Source: Streptomyces sp. NBC_00414 (lineage in GTDB: Bacteria > Actinomycetota > Actinomycetes > Streptomycetales > Streptomycetaceae). From it: a stretch of 64,000 bases of DNA. The DNA lies in assembly GCF_036038375.1 (NCBI RefSeq), contig NZ_CP107935.1, forward strand, positions 6,634,001 to 6,698,000, in the 5' to 3' direction. The notes under the pieces are model-generated. The model worked only from the letters and a program-made list of their open reading frames with translations, ran no database searches and was not told where the DNA came from. Shown piece by piece: positions 44,126 through 53,964 of the stretch. Numbering within the stretch: the stretch's first letter is position 1; each line of letters starts with the position of its first letter. The translations under genes were made by a program, and so were the position numbers.

Positions 44126-46440
44126 TGCCGCTCTCCCGGCTCGCCGCGCTGCATGGCGTCGCCACGTCCTACAGCCCGTCGCCGGGCCGCACGGTCGCGG
44201 CCTCGGACACGGCGGTCGTCGCCGTGCTCGCGGCGCTGGGTGTCGCCGCGGGGACTCCGGACGCCGTCCGCGGCTCCCTCGCCGCGCGCGAGGCGGAACT
44301 GCGGGAACGGCTGCTCCCACCGACGGTGGTGAGCTGGACCGGCGCCACGCCCGCACCGGCGCGCCGGGCCGCGCCGGGTCCTCCGCCCGCGCCGGACTCC
44401 GAGGCCGCCGGGACGGGTGACGGCACCCCGGCCACTTCGGCCACTTCGGCCATCCCGGCCGCCCCGGTCTCCGCGGCCGACGACGCCGGTCCCGGCGCCG
44501 CAGCCGGTGGTGGGGCCGCCGACGACGCCGGTTCGGGCCCCGCCACGCCCGCTGGGACCCACGGATCCCCCGGTGGCTCCTCGCTGGAAGCCGCCCTCGC
44601 CGCGCTGCCCGCAGGGACCCGGCTGAGCGTGCGGACCGAACAGGGCGAGACCCGCGCCTCCGTCGAGCGGCTGCCGCCCGGCGTGCACGAGCTGACGGCC
44701 ACCGCCCCCGACGGCCGCACCGCGCGTTCCCACCTCGTCGTCGCCCCGGCGAAGCTGCCCGCACCCCCCGGACGTACGTACGGGCTGCTCGTGCAGGTCT
44801 ACTCGCTGCTCTCCCGGCGCTCCTGGGGCATGGGCGACCTCGGCGACCTCACCGAACTGACGGCCTGGGCGGGACGGGCGCTCGGCGCCGGATTCGTCCA
44901 GGTCAATCCGATGCACGCGGCCGTGCCCGGCGCGCCCACCGACCCCTCCCCGTACCGGCCCTCCTCGCGCCGCTACCCCGACCCCGTGTACCTGCGCGTC
45001 GAGGACGTCCCCGAGTTCGCGTACGTCGACGAGGGCGACCGGACACGACTCCTCGCGCTCCTGGCGCGGGCCCGCAGACAACGCGAATCCGTGCTCGACA
45101 AGGGCGAGTTGATCGACCGCGACGCCGTGTGGGAACTGAAGCGCGAGGCCCTGGAACTGGTACGGGACGTACCGCTCGGGCCCGGCCGCCGGGCCGCCTA
45201 CTGCGACTTCCTCGCCGCGGAGGGCGAGGCGCTTGAGGACCACGCCACCTGGTGCGCGCTCGCGGAGGTGTACGGCTCCGACTGGACGCGGTGGCCGCAG
45301 GGCCTGCGCGACCCCCGCTCGGCCGAAACCGCCCGCGCCCGCGCCGAGTTGATGGACCGCGTCGACTTCCACAGCCGGCTGGCCTGGCTGACGGACGCCC
45401 AGCTCGCCACCGCCCAGCGCAGCGCCCGCGACGCCGGTATGCCGGTCGGGCTCGTGCACGACCTCGCCGTGGGCGTCCACCCGGGCGGCGCCGACGCCTG
45501 GGCGCAGCAGGACCACTTCGCGGCCGGCATGTCGGTCGGCGCGCCCCCGGACGCGTTCAGCGTCCAGGGCCAGGACTGGGGGCTGCCGCCCTGGCGCCCG
45601 GACCGCCTCGCCGAGTCCGGCTACGCCCCGTACCGCAGGCTCCTGCGCGCCCTCTTCCAGTACGCGGGCGCGCTGCGGATCGACCACGTCATGGGGCTCT
45701 TCCGGCTCTGGTGGGTGCCGCAGGGCCGCCCGGCCACCGAGGGCACCTACGTCCGTTACGACGCCGAGGCCATGCTCGCGATCCTCGCCCTGGAGGCCTC
45801 CCGCGCCGGGGCCCTGGTGATCGGCGAGGACCTCGGCACCGTGGAACCGGGTGTGCGCGAGACCCTCCAGGAGCACGGCGTGCTCGGCACCTCCGTCCTC
45901 TGGTTCGAACGCGACTGGGACGGCACGGGGCTGCCGCTGCCCCCCGAGAGCTGGCGCACCGACTGCCTCGCCACCGCCACCACCCACGACCTGCCGCCCA
46001 CCGCTTCCCGGCTCACCGGCGACCACGTCGAACTCCGCGACAGCCTGGGCCTGTTGACCCGGCCGGTGGAGGAGGAACGGGCCGAGGCGGCAGCCGACGT
46101 GGGGGAGTGGCTGGCGCTGCTCGCCCGGCTCGGACTGCTCGAAGGGGCGGCCGGCGGGGTCTCGGAGCAGTCGGAGGAGGCGGAGATCCAGGCCGTGCAC
46201 CGCTTCCTGCTGCGCACCCCCGCCCGCCTCGTCGGCGTCTGGCTCCCGGACGCCGTCGGCGACCGCCGCCCGCAGAACCTGCCGGGCACGTGGGACCAGT
46301 ACCCGAACTGGCGCCTGCCCGTCGCCGACGCCGAGGGGCACCCGGTCACCCTGGAGGAACTCGCCGCCTCGCCCCGGCTGCACGCCCTCATGGAAGTGCT
46401 GCGCGAAGGCCGGTCCGGCGGCCACGGGCCGTCCGCGTGA
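44125..46440 (+). CDS. malQ: 4-alpha-glucanotransferase (amylomaltase, GH77)
   Basis: This 771-residue GH77 enzyme has the catalytic nucleophile in RIDHVMGLFRLWW (about residue 516), the acid/base Glu in GEDLGTVEPG, and TTHDLPPTASRLTG for the third carboxylate. It disproportionates maltodextrins in glycogen/maltose metabolism. Residues ~70-155 are a Pro/Ala/Gly-rich insert that is longer than usual. ATG at 44125 overlaps the small upstream gene by one base. Confidence 0.94.
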   Translation: MPLSRLAALHGVATSYSPSPGRTVAASDTAVVAVLAALGVAAGTPDAVRGSLAAREAELRERLLPPTVVSWTGATPAPARRAAPGPPPAPDSEAAGTGDGTPATSATSAIPAAPVSAADDAGPGAAAGGGAADDAGSGPATPAGTHGSPGGSSLEAALAALPAGTRLSVRTEQGETRASVERLPPGVHELTATAPDGRTARSHLVVAPAKLPAPPGRTYGLLVQVYSLLSRRSWGMGDLGDLTELTAWAGRALGAGFVQVNPMHAAVPGAPTDPSPYRPSSRRYPDPVYLRVEDVPEFAYVDEGDRTRLLALLARARRQRESVLDKGELIDRDAVWELKREALELVRDVPLGPGRRAAYCDFLAAEGEALEDHATWCALAEVYGSDWTRWPQGLRDPRSAETARARAELMDRVDFHSRLAWLTDAQLATAQRSARDAGMPVGLVHDLAVGVHPGGADAWAQQDHFAAGMSVGAPPDAFSVQGQDWGLPPWRPDRLAESGYAPYRRLLRALFQYAGALRIDHVMGLFRLWWVPQGRPATEGTYVRYDAEAMLAILALEASRAGALVIGEDLGTVEPGVRETLQEHGVLGTSVLWFERDWDGTGLPLPPESWRTDCLATATTHDLPPTASRLTGDHVELRDSLGLLTRPVEEERAEAAADVGEWLALLARLGLLEGAAGGVSEQSEEAEIQAVHRFLLRTPARLVGVWLPDAVGDRRPQNLPGTWDQYPNWRLPVADAEGHPVTLEELAASPRLHALMEVLREGRSGGHGPSA

Positions 46441-46517
46441 GGCACCGAAACCTGTACGGCACCCCGTACGGCACCCCCGGGCGCGCGGCCGCGACAGGAG
46501 TTCGCTACGTTTGCACC

Positions 46518-46814
46518 GTGGACAAGAAGAACGCCCTGCGCGCCGGCGCCCTGGCTGCCGGTACGACGCTGATGATGCTGCTGATGTCGGCCCCCGCGCT
46601 CGCGCTGACGCCCGACGACGGCGACGACCCCGGTCAGGGGCTGAGCGTCATCGAGACGCTGGGCCTCTATGTCGTGGCGCCGATCGGGCTGTTCGTGCTG
46701 ATCGCCGGACTGGTCTGGGTGCTCGACGGTTCGTCGGACCGCGAGCCGAGGCGCAAGCCGGGAGGCAAGGGCCAGGGCAAGATGCAGGGCCCGGACCAGG
46801 TCCGCGCTTCCTGA
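46518..46814 (+). CDS. small membrane protein
   Basis: This 98-residue protein starts VDKKNALRAGALAAG, has a signal-type helix ending in MLLMSAPALALTPDD, a short acidic external segment, a transmembrane helix LGLYVVAPIGLFVLIAGLVW and a basic Lys/Gly/Gln tail. It would be an envelope protein with the tail inside. GTG at 46518 lacks a strong Shine-Dalgarno. No function is known. Confidence 0.72.
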   Translation: MDKKNALRAGALAAGTTLMMLLMSAPALALTPDDGDDPGQGLSVIETLGLYVVAPIGLFVLIAGLVWVLDGSSDREPRRKPGGKGQGKMQGPDQVRAS

Positions 46815-46844
46815 CCTCGGCCCCACCGAGATCCAGACTTCCCC

Positions 46845-46910
46845 CCGAGGGCACCGCCCTCGCACCCGCACGCGACTGAAGCCGCCCGGGAGCGAGAACG
46901 GTGCCCTCGG
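46845..46910 (+). terminator. long inverted repeat downstream of the small membrane protein
   Basis: CCGAGGGCACCG (46845-46856) pairs perfectly with CGGTGCCCTCGG (46899-46910) over 12 bp, and the 42-base loop contains a further CTCGC/GCGAG pair. It follows the stop at 46814 by 30 bases and is likely a terminator or a structured 3' end. Confidence 0.55.
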
Positions 46911-47033
46911 CGTGTTCCGGCCGATGTCCCTCGACTCGACGCCGATGAAGCGGCTGGGGACCGTACATCCGGCAGTCGGATGATCACTTCGTGCGACACT
47001 CCTGCTTCACGAAAACAGCGTGAAGGAGATCCG

Positions 47034-47588
47034 GTGGCGCGTGCGGTGGGGGGTGCGGCGGCTGCCGCGGTCCTGGTGATGGTGCTGGCAGGCTGTGACG
47101 CGGACGGTGCCGGTGCTTCCGGAGCGTCCGGCAGGTCGGTCGAGGCGACGGCGACGGGCGAGACCGTGAACCAGGGCACGGTTCGCAGCGACGTCGAGGC
47201 GGCTGTCGCCGCGGGCGGGCTGGGGCGGATGAAGTTCACCGGCCGGGAGCTCGTCGGACACTCGGCCGAGTGCAATGTGATCGGCGCCCTCCACACGGAC
47301 GGTGCGCCGGACCTCGGACGCGTCCGTGATGCCGTGGCCGAGCTGAAGAAGCGGCGATGGAAGCAGACCGGGAAAGCCGGGGACGACAGCGGCGAGGGCT
47401 GGTTGTTCAAGAAGGGCAGCTGGCAGCTGGACCTGCTCGCAGGAGCGACGTCCGGCGACGAACCGAGCACCGACCCGATGTTGCCGCAGACGGGGACAGA
47501 GACAGAACCCTTCAGCGGTGTGACGGTGTACGCGATCAGGTACAAGTGCGCCCAGTCCGCCGCCCCCACACCGACTGACGGCAGCTGA
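47034..47588 (+). CDS. lipoprotein of unknown function
   Basis: This 184-residue protein has a signal peptide VARAVGGAAAAAVLVMVLAGC with lipobox LAGC near residue 21 and a Gly/Ala/Ser-rich linker. The exported domain has IGALHTDGAPDLGRVRDAV and WKQTGKAGDD segments like many Streptomyces lipoproteins of unknown role. GTG at 47034 follows AAGGAG; the longer frame from 46980 is not needed. Confidence 0.78.
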   Translation: MARAVGGAAAAAVLVMVLAGCDADGAGASGASGRSVEATATGETVNQGTVRSDVEAAVAAGGLGRMKFTGRELVGHSAECNVIGALHTDGAPDLGRVRDAVAELKKRRWKQTGKAGDDSGEGWLFKKGSWQLDLLAGATSGDEPSTDPMLPQTGTETEPFSGVTVYAIRYKCAQSAAPTPTDGS

Positions 47589-47777
47589 CCCGCGTCCCGC
47601 GTCAGGCGATGACGTGCTCCTCGTCCGTACACCGCTCGACGGGCGGGCAACTCGGCAGGACCGGCCGGACGGCCCGGGCATCCGCCCTATGGTTGCGTAC
47701 AGACGTCGGTCGACCGCTGTGGGCTGTCAGTTGTCGGCCGGTGCCCCGACCGGGAACGCCGGCATCAGGAGGTCGCC

Positions 47778-49238
47778 ATGAACGGCACTGTCCGGAACGT
47801 CATCGTCGTCGGCGCGGGGCCCACCGGGCTGCTGCTGGCCGGTGATCTCGCGGCCGCGGGTGTCCCCGTCACCCTCGTCGAGAGGCGTGCGCGCGGCATC
47901 AGCAACCTCTCCCGTGCCTTCGTCCTGCACGCCCGCACGCTGGAGCAACTCGACGCCCGGGGCCTCGCCGACGAGCTGGAGGCCAAGGGGCGGACCCTCG
48001 ACAGGCTGCGGCTCTTCGGCCGGCTGACCGTCGACCTCACCACCCTTCCCTCCCGCTTCAGGCATCTGCTCGTGCTGCCGCAGTACGAGGTGGAGAGGGC
48101 GCTGGAGCGGCGGGCCGTGGAGGCGGGCGTGCGGTTCGTGTACGAGACCGAGGCGACGGGGCTCGTACAGGACGCGGACGAGGTGACCCTGAGGGTGCGT
48201 GGGGCCGGCGGGGAAGCCGAGGAGCTGCGGGCCGCGTACGTCGTCGGAACGGACGGGATGCGCAGTGCCGTGCGGGAGGCGGTGGGGCTGCCCTTCCCCG
48301 GGCGGTCGGTGATCCGGTCCGTCGTCCTCGCCGACGTCAGGCTCGCCGAGGAGCCCGAGACGCTGCTGACCGTGAACGCGGTCGGGGACGCGTTCGCGTT
48401 CCTCGCGCCGTTCGGGGACGGCTACCACCGGGTGATCGGCTGGCACCGGGGCCGGGACGTCGCCGACGGCGAACCCCTCGCCCTCGACGAGGTCAAGGAG
48501 ATCACCCGGCTCGCGCTCGGCCGTGACTTCGGGATGTACGACGCCCGTTGGATGTCCCGCTTCCACAGCGACGAGCGGCAGGCTCCCGCCTACCGGGTGG
48601 ACCGTGTGTTCCTCGCCGGGGACGCCGCCCACGTGCACACCCCGGCCGGCGGTCAGGGCATGAACACCGGTCTCCAGGACGCCGCCAACCTGGGCTGGAA
48701 ACTGGCCGCGACGCTCAACGGGTACGGCAGGGAAGGGCTGTTGGACACCTACCAGTCCGAGCGGCACCCCGTCGGCAGGTCCGTGCTGCGCAGCAGCGGC
48801 GGGATCGTACGGCTCGCGATGGCCAAGCGGCCCTGGACGCTCGCGGGCCGCGCCCTGCTCACCACGTTCCTCGACCGTGCCCGCCCGGCCCGCACCCGGA
48901 TGGTCGGCCAGGTCACCGGCATCGGCTACGCGTACCCGGCCCCGCGCGGCGCCCACCCCCTGGTCGGCAGGCGCGTACCGGACCTGGCCCTGCGTGACGG
49001 CCGCCTGTACGAGGCCCTGCGGGACGGCAGGTTCGTACTCGTCACCCCGGCCGGCCGGGCAGCCGGTCAGGACGTCGGTGGCGGCGCCCGCAAGGACCGC
49101 CTCGGCGTCGTCACCTGGGCGAGCGGCCGGCGTACGACCCTGCTGGTCCGGCCGGACGGATACGCGGCCTGGGCGGCCGAGTCGGCGACGGCCGAGGACA
49201 TCGAGGCGGCGCTCGTCGAGGCCGTCGGACGGGACTGA
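47778..49238 (+). CDS. FAD-dependent monooxygenase (PheA/TfdB, aromatic hydroxylase type)
   Basis: This 486-residue group A flavin monooxygenase has the FAD motif VIVVGAGPTGLLLAGDLA, GTDGMRSAVREAVGLPFPG, and the second FAD motif VFLAGDAAHVHTPAGGQGMNTG. The C-terminal ~110 residues are a thioredoxin-like domain, usual for this class. Members hydroxylate phenols and aromatic polyketides using NAD(P)H and O2. The gene has its own GGAGG and stands apart from the polyketide genes by about 7 kb, so its substrate is uncertain. Confidence 0.9.
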   Translation: MNGTVRNVIVVGAGPTGLLLAGDLAAAGVPVTLVERRARGISNLSRAFVLHARTLEQLDARGLADELEAKGRTLDRLRLFGRLTVDLTTLPSRFRHLLVLPQYEVERALERRAVEAGVRFVYETEATGLVQDADEVTLRVRGAGGEAEELRAAYVVGTDGMRSAVREAVGLPFPGRSVIRSVVLADVRLAEEPETLLTVNAVGDAFAFLAPFGDGYHRVIGWHRGRDVADGEPLALDEVKEITRLALGRDFGMYDARWMSRFHSDERQAPAYRVDRVFLAGDAAHVHTPAGGQGMNTGLQDAANLGWKLAATLNGYGREGLLDTYQSERHPVGRSVLRSSGGIVRLAMAKRPWTLAGRALLTTFLDRARPARTRMVGQVTGIGYAYPAPRGAHPLVGRRVPDLALRDGRLYEALRDGRFVLVTPAGRAAGQDVGGGARKDRLGVVTWASGRRTTLLVRPDGYAAWAAESATAEDIEAALVEAVGRD

Positions 49239-49482
49239 CCGCGCAGCTCCTCGCCGCATTACACCGTTCGCGGGACCGCTCGATAAGGAGAACTCGGCGG
49301 GGTTTACCGAGGTGATTGAATCTGTGACTTCCTTTCCAAGCGGAACCCCTACGGAACCCTGGCGAAACCCCGGGGCGAAGTCACGCGATAGGCAAGGAAC
49401 TTGGCGCTTCGAAGCCTTGTTCTGGCTTTCCGGATGAGAGTATGGGGCGCAGGCGACCTGTGTGTGGTCGATGTGGGGGGCC
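49239..49482. other. AT-richer spacer before the response regulator
   Basis: This 244-base spacer has lower GC than its surroundings and several GGAACCC-like repeats (about 49340-49370). It presumably holds the response-regulator promoter. No gene or convincing -10/-35 pair was found. Confidence 0.4.
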
Positions 49483-50088
49483 ATGATAAAGATTCTGATC
49501 GCCGAGGACATGGCGATGCTGCGCCGGGCACTGGCCGAACTTCTGTCGCTGGAAGCGGACTTCGAGGTGGTGGCCGAAGTCGACCGCGGCGACGAGATCG
49601 TTCCGAGGGCGCTGGCCCTGCAACCGGACGTGGCCGTGCTCGACATCGGCCTGCCCGGTATGGACGGCATCTCCGCCGCCGCCGCGCTGGGCACCGCCGT
49701 GCCCGACTGCCGGATCCTCATGCTCACCGGCCTCGGCAACCCCAGCACCCTGCGGCGGGCCCTGGCCACCCGCGCCACGGGATTCCTGCGCAAGGACGCC
49801 GACCCCACACAACTCGTGGGCGCCATAAGGGCGGTGGCCGCTGGAAAACGGGCCGTCGACCCCCAGCTGGCCGTCGCGGCGCTCGAAGACGTGACACAGC
49901 CGCTGGCCCCCCGTGAGCTGGAGGTCCTCCGGCTGGCCGCCGCGGGCGAGGGCACCGCGGCCATCGCCCGCCGGCTGTTCCTCTCGCCGGGCACCGTGCG
50001 CAACTACCTGAGCAGCGCCGTGGTCAAGCTGAGCGCCCGCAACCGTATGGACGCGGTACGGATCGCGCGTGAGGGCGGCTGGATCTGA
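49483..50088 (+). CDS. NarL/FixJ-family response regulator (DesR-like)
   Basis: This 201-residue regulator has a receiver domain with the acidic pocket ILIAEDMAMLRRAL, phospho-Asp in LDIGLPGMDG, Thr in LTG and Lys in LRKDA, then a LuxR HTH (PRELEVLRLAAAGEGTAAIARRL, about residues 137-165). ATG at 49483 follows a G-rich run; earlier in-frame starts are less likely. Its cognate kinase is the convergent gene at 50099-51358, ten bases away, unusual for this family, whose genes are normally collinear. It may control the adjacent RiPP genes. Confidence 0.92.
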   Translation: MIKILIAEDMAMLRRALAELLSLEADFEVVAEVDRGDEIVPRALALQPDVAVLDIGLPGMDGISAAAALGTAVPDCRILMLTGLGNPSTLRRALATRATGFLRKDADPTQLVGAIRAVAAGKRAVDPQLAVAALEDVTQPLAPRELEVLRLAAAGEGTAAIARRLFLSPGTVRNYLSSAVVKLSARNRMDAVRIAREGGWI

Positions 50089-50098
50089 CCCCCGCCGT

Positions 50099-51358
50099 TC
50101 AGGCCACGGTGGCCGAGTCGTGCATCTCGCTCTCCGGCGGGTGGGCGGCGGCGACGGCGGTGCGGAGGAAGGGTCGCTTGGCCTCGTGCGCCCCGGCCGG
50201 GAGCGGGACGACCGCCGTCAGCGAGAACCACTTGTCGTCCACGACCTTGATGCTGAGCCTGCCTTCGACCGCTTCGATGCGTTCGCGAAGGTTGGTGAGT
50301 CCGCTTCCCGGCCGCGTTCTGCGCACGGGGCCGGCCGGATGTTCCAGAATTCCGTCGTTGGTCACGATCAGCCCGACGGCCCCCGGCTCGCGGCTGAGCT
50401 GGACGACACAGGTCCCGACCCTGCTGTGCCGGAGCATGTTGGTGACGCCCTCGCGCAGCACCGTCGCCAGTGTGGTCTCTATATGGGGCGGCAGGGGCCC
50501 GGCGCTGCCACGGAAGACGGCCTTTATGCCCATGTCCTTGAGGGTGGCGAAGACGGTGTCGATCTCCGTGGTCAGTGACATGGCGCGGTAGGTCTGCGAG
50601 ACGGCACGCACGTCGGCGAAGGCCCGCTGGGTGGTGTCCAGGATCTCCGTCAACTCCTGGTGGACCCGGGCGTGTTTGGAGGGCGGCAGCCGCCGCGCCA
50701 GTTCGCACTTGAAGGCGATGGTGGTCAGGCTGATGCCCAGCAGGTCGTGCAGATCGCGGGAGAACCGCAGCCGCTCCGCCTCCAGGGCCATCCTGGTGAG
50801 TTCGCTGCGGGAACGGTGGGCCTCCTGGACCAGCCCGGTCAGCTCGGAGAGCCCGTACACCACCAGGCCGGTCAGCGCGGTCGCGACGGTCCCGTACCAG
50901 AGCGAACCGCGGCCCATCCCGGTCTCGAGGACCAGCAGGCTGGCCGATGCCACGGCCGCCGCGAACGCGGGCCACTTCCAGCGGGCGGGAAGCACGAGGA
51001 GGGCGGAACCGGCGAGGAAGCCCGGGGCGGCGAGCCAGGCCTCGGCGTAGACGAGAAACGGAAGATACGTGAGGAGTGTCTGGAACCCGAGGGTCCAGTA
51101 CTGCCGGCGGGCCAGTCGGGGCGAGAAGTGGGGAAAGGAATGCGCCAGTTGGAGCACGTAGACCATGAGCAGGGTGGCGATGCCCGTACCGAGCCTGAGC
51201 GGTGAGGGACGACCCTCCACCAGATAGCTCACGCCGACACCGAAGAAGGCCACAAGCACTGCGAAGGTGATGGCGATGGAGGTGCCGCGGGCGAGGTGCC
51301 TGCTTCTCGCGTCCTCCTGTTCGACGCGCGCACCATCATGCAGGGCAGAACCTTGCAT
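50099..51358 (-). CDS. DesK-type sensor histidine kinase (HisKA_3)
   Basis: This 419-residue membrane kinase has about six hydrophobic helices in the first 190 residues and no extracytoplasmic sensor domain, so it likely senses the membrane. The dimerisation box SRDLHDLLGISLTT carries the phosphorylated His (about residue 202) and is followed by an ATP-binding domain with VLREGVTNMLRHSR and the GSGLTNLRERI loop. ATG at 51358 follows GGGGGGAAG. It is convergent with its probable regulator. Confidence 0.9.
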   Translation of the reverse strand: MQGSALHDGARVEQEDARSRHLARGTSIAITFAVLVAFFGVGVSYLVEGRPSPLRLGTGIATLLMVYVLQLAHSFPHFSPRLARRQYWTLGFQTLLTYLPFLVYAEAWLAAPGFLAGSALLVLPARWKWPAFAAAVASASLLVLETGMGRGSLWYGTVATALTGLVVYGLSELTGLVQEAHRSRSELTRMALEAERLRFSRDLHDLLGISLTTIAFKCELARRLPPSKHARVHQELTEILDTTQRAFADVRAVSQTYRAMSLTTEIDTVFATLKDMGIKAVFRGSAGPLPPHIETTLATVLREGVTNMLRHSRVGTCVVQLSREPGAVGLIVTNDGILEHPAGPVRRTRPGSGLTNLRERIEAVEGRLSIKVVDDKWFSLTAVVPLPAGAHEAKRPFLRTAVAAAHPPESEMHDSATVA

Positions 51359-51627
51359 CTCTTCCCCCCGGACGAACCGAACGAATTAATGAGTCAGGTT
51401 GTGCCGTGCCCCACCCTCTCACGGCAAACCGGGAGGTTGAGAACTCGCAATCGATTCTAATCGATCCGAACCGCTCAGAAGTGGAACTTGGTGGGGTGCC
51501 GGGCGGCCCCAATCTCCCTACAGGAGTAGACCGTTACTTTCGCGAAAAGGTTTGCTCCGGCGCACAAAACAACTGGAGGACTCTATTCCGTAAAGGCGAA
51601 TACTTCCTTCCGTCACAGACGCGTCCG
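51359..51627. other. AT-richer intergenic region between kinase and cyclodehydratase genes
   Basis: This 269-base region is lower in GC than its neighbours. It contains the kinase promoter region and, downstream of the cyclodehydratase, a near-palindrome around TTTCGCGAAA (about 51538-51549) and a direct repeat CCGTCACAGA (51609-51618 and 51625 on). No additional gene was found, in particular no second precursor. Confidence 0.45.
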
Positions 51628-53964
51628 TCACAGATGCAGCGGGAGCGGATTGAGATCGTCGAAGTCCGTCGGACGGGACAGCCGGCCGAGCGCGACCGGT
51701 ACGTCGAACAGCCGGCCCGGGCCGAATCCCGCCCAGTGCGGGCGCAGTCCGGGAATCAGCACCTTGGCGACGGGCAGCTCCACATCGGGGCGGGTCTGGT
51801 CGAGGACGAGTACGTCGAGGCCGTGCCGGCGCAACAACTCGACCAGCGCCCCGGCCTGGGCCGCGGCGTCGGCGGGCGGGCGCAGCGCGGCGGGCGGCCG
51901 GGCGGACCGGCGGGCGGCGGGCAGCAGATAGGGCTGGTTGGCCGTGGTGGCGTGCCGGAACCACTCCAGGGCCTCCCGGTCGTCACCGGTGTAGGCGGTT
52001 CCCTCGCAGACCGACCCGGCCGTCGACCCGGCTGCCGACTTGGCTGCCGACCCGGCTGCCGATGTGGTCGCCGGCGCGGCAGGGTCGCCCGTCAACGGCG
52101 GGAGCATCTGGTTGAGTTCGGTCAGAGCCCGGCGCAGCGCGACCCGCGCGTCGAAGTGGGCGCCGAAGCCCAGCACGATGTCCTCGGTCGGCTTGCCGAT
52201 CCGTGCCGAGACGGCGGCGACCACGGGGATCCCGAGGTCGGACGTGAGGTCCAGGGCCCACACCGACCGCCCCATGTCCCTGAGGGAGGTCCGGGTGCGG
52301 GCGATCCACGGATCCCGCCGGTCCAGGACCACACCGGGCTGCCGCGTGCGGTTGTACCACCACAGGGCGACCGCGTCCCGCTCCACCAGTTCCAGACAGC
52401 CGTGCACGACGGCGTCCTCCAGGCTGGTGCCGGCGGCGGCGCCGTTGGAGGTGGCCCGGCAGTAACCGGTGTCCGCGTCCGGGGCGTTGTAGTAGAGCAG
52501 GCTCGTGGGTGCCAGCCGCTGTCGCCGCTCGGTCAGCGACCACACGGGCGTCCAGTCGAGCGGGGCGTCCTCGTCGAAGGGCTCCGTCACCTGGTGGAAG
52601 GGGCCGTGCGTGCGGTTCCAGGCCTCCCGGTCCTCGAACTGCCGACGGTCGAAGAGCTGGACGGTGTCCGGGTGGACGGCCCGCGGCGCCAGCTCGCGGT
52701 AACTGCCCCGCAGGCGCGGCTCGTCGCCCTGGTGGTAGCCGCTGAACCGCTCCAGCGCCTCGGCCAGGGCGCTCACCCTCGCGTGGGTCTCGGTGACGCC
52801 CTTGCCCGACCCCGGGCTGCGCAGCGGTGTGTGCAGCGGAGGCGGCGGCTTCGCGGGGTCCCAGGGCGGCTGGGCGCCCGCGTGGAAGCAGTTGAGGAAC
52901 TCCGGTCCGCGCGGATCCCGGCGGATCTCGCCGACCAGACCGGTGACGGGGTCCACGAGATGGCCGTACCGGGCGAGCACCTCGTCGGGGCCGACCGTCC
53001 GGTGGCCCCCGCCGCCGGTGTCGCGCACCGGCTGCGGGGACAGCACGACCGGGGCCGAGACCCGGTCGCGTACGAGCAGGGGGTCGCCGCAGCGGGCGCA
53101 CTGCGGGCGGCGCCGCACGGGATGGCGGCTGCTCTCAAGGGTGCGGGTGTCCAGCCGCCACAGGGTGGCCTGCTGCGGATCACGGTGCCCGGCCAGCCAC
53201 TTGGCGGCCTCCAGCAGGGCCAGGTGCAGGGCCGCCGCCCGGCCCGTCGGCAGATACGACGGCCGGTGCTCGGCGGGCCCGCCCCGCCCGAGCCGGTGCT
53301 GGACGTACGCCTCGCCGCGCCGCCGCAGCCGCAGCCGGTCCGCGAGGCAGCTCCAGCAGGGACCGTCGCCCGGCGAGAAGAACGGGCCGACCCACAGGTG
53401 GGTGCCGCTCGCCCGCACGGGCAGCCAACTGCGGCCCGCGGCACGGTGTTCAGCGTCGAGGGCGCTCAGCCGCGGATCGAGGTAGTCGTGGCACAGCGCC
53501 AGGGTCAGATCGGCGGGCCCGCCCGTGGCGGCGGGACGCAGCCCCGCCGCCGACACGGCCTCGCGCAGCGTGCCCGCGGTGTCCTCGGTGAGGTCGACCG
53601 GGGCCAGCAGCGCGCCCCGTTCGCCGTCGGGCCGGGCCGCCAGGCCGGTGAGGGCCCAGTAGGCGCGCTCGGGCCCGGCGTGTCCGTCCGGCGGATAGGC
53701 GGCCAGCAGCCCCGCGTCCAGCAGCCTGGCCACGAGCCGTTCGGTGCGCTCGGCGGACAGCAGGGGCGCCGCGTCGGCGACGATCCGGGACAGGTCGCGG
53801 CTGCCGTCCAGCAGCGGGGCCAGCAGTGCGACCTGCTCGCCGCCGAGCGTGGTCACCCGGTCCTCCGTCATCAGGAACACGGGTTCCCCGGGCGCCGATT
53901 CGACCCGCAGATGCGGTGCGAACCCGAGCCCGGGGAGCCCGTCGTCCGGGGCTGGACGGTTCAT
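51628..53964 (-). CDS. fused RRE/E1-like/YcaO azoline-forming cyclodehydratase
   Basis: This 778-residue protein has a winged N-terminus like a RiPP recognition element (about 1-95), then an E1/ThiF-like region with two zinc pairs (CWSC near 203-206 and CARC near 287-290), and a YcaO domain from about 375. The YcaO ATP site shows KGVTETHARVSALAEALERF and HGCLELVERDAVALWWY, and the protein ends NPLPLHL, a variant of the C-terminal proline-rich tail that helps place the active site. Such CD fusions use ATP to cyclise Cys, Ser or Thr to azolines. Its ATG overlaps the stop of a 59-residue peptide gene, its likely substrate. No dehydrogenase or protease is encoded beside it. Confidence 0.88.
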   Translation of the reverse strand: MNRPAPDDGLPGLGFAPHLRVESAPGEPVFLMTEDRVTTLGGEQVALLAPLLDGSRDLSRIVADAAPLLSAERTERLVARLLDAGLLAAYPPDGHAGPERAYWALTGLAARPDGERGALLAPVDLTEDTAGTLREAVSAAGLRPAATGGPADLTLALCHDYLDPRLSALDAEHRAAGRSWLPVRASGTHLWVGPFFSPGDGPCWSCLADRLRLRRRGEAYVQHRLGRGGPAEHRPSYLPTGRAAALHLALLEAAKWLAGHRDPQQATLWRLDTRTLESSRHPVRRRPQCARCGDPLLVRDRVSAPVVLSPQPVRDTGGGGHRTVGPDEVLARYGHLVDPVTGLVGEIRRDPRGPEFLNCFHAGAQPPWDPAKPPPPLHTPLRSPGSGKGVTETHARVSALAEALERFSGYHQGDEPRLRGSYRELAPRAVHPDTVQLFDRRQFEDREAWNRTHGPFHQVTEPFDEDAPLDWTPVWSLTERRQRLAPTSLLYYNAPDADTGYCRATSNGAAAGTSLEDAVVHGCLELVERDAVALWWYNRTRQPGVVLDRRDPWIARTRTSLRDMGRSVWALDLTSDLGIPVVAAVSARIGKPTEDIVLGFGAHFDARVALRRALTELNQMLPPLTGDPAAPATTSAAGSAAKSAAGSTAGSVCEGTAYTGDDREALEWFRHATTANQPYLLPAARRSARPPAALRPPADAAAQAGALVELLRRHGLDVLVLDQTRPDVELPVAKVLIPGLRPHWAGFGPGRLFDVPVALGRLSRPTDFDDLNPLPLHL

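Noticed and set aside
43945..46425. 826-codon minus-strand frame opposite malQ
   Set aside because: Shadow frame in high-GC DNA; malQ carries all GH77 catalytic motifs.
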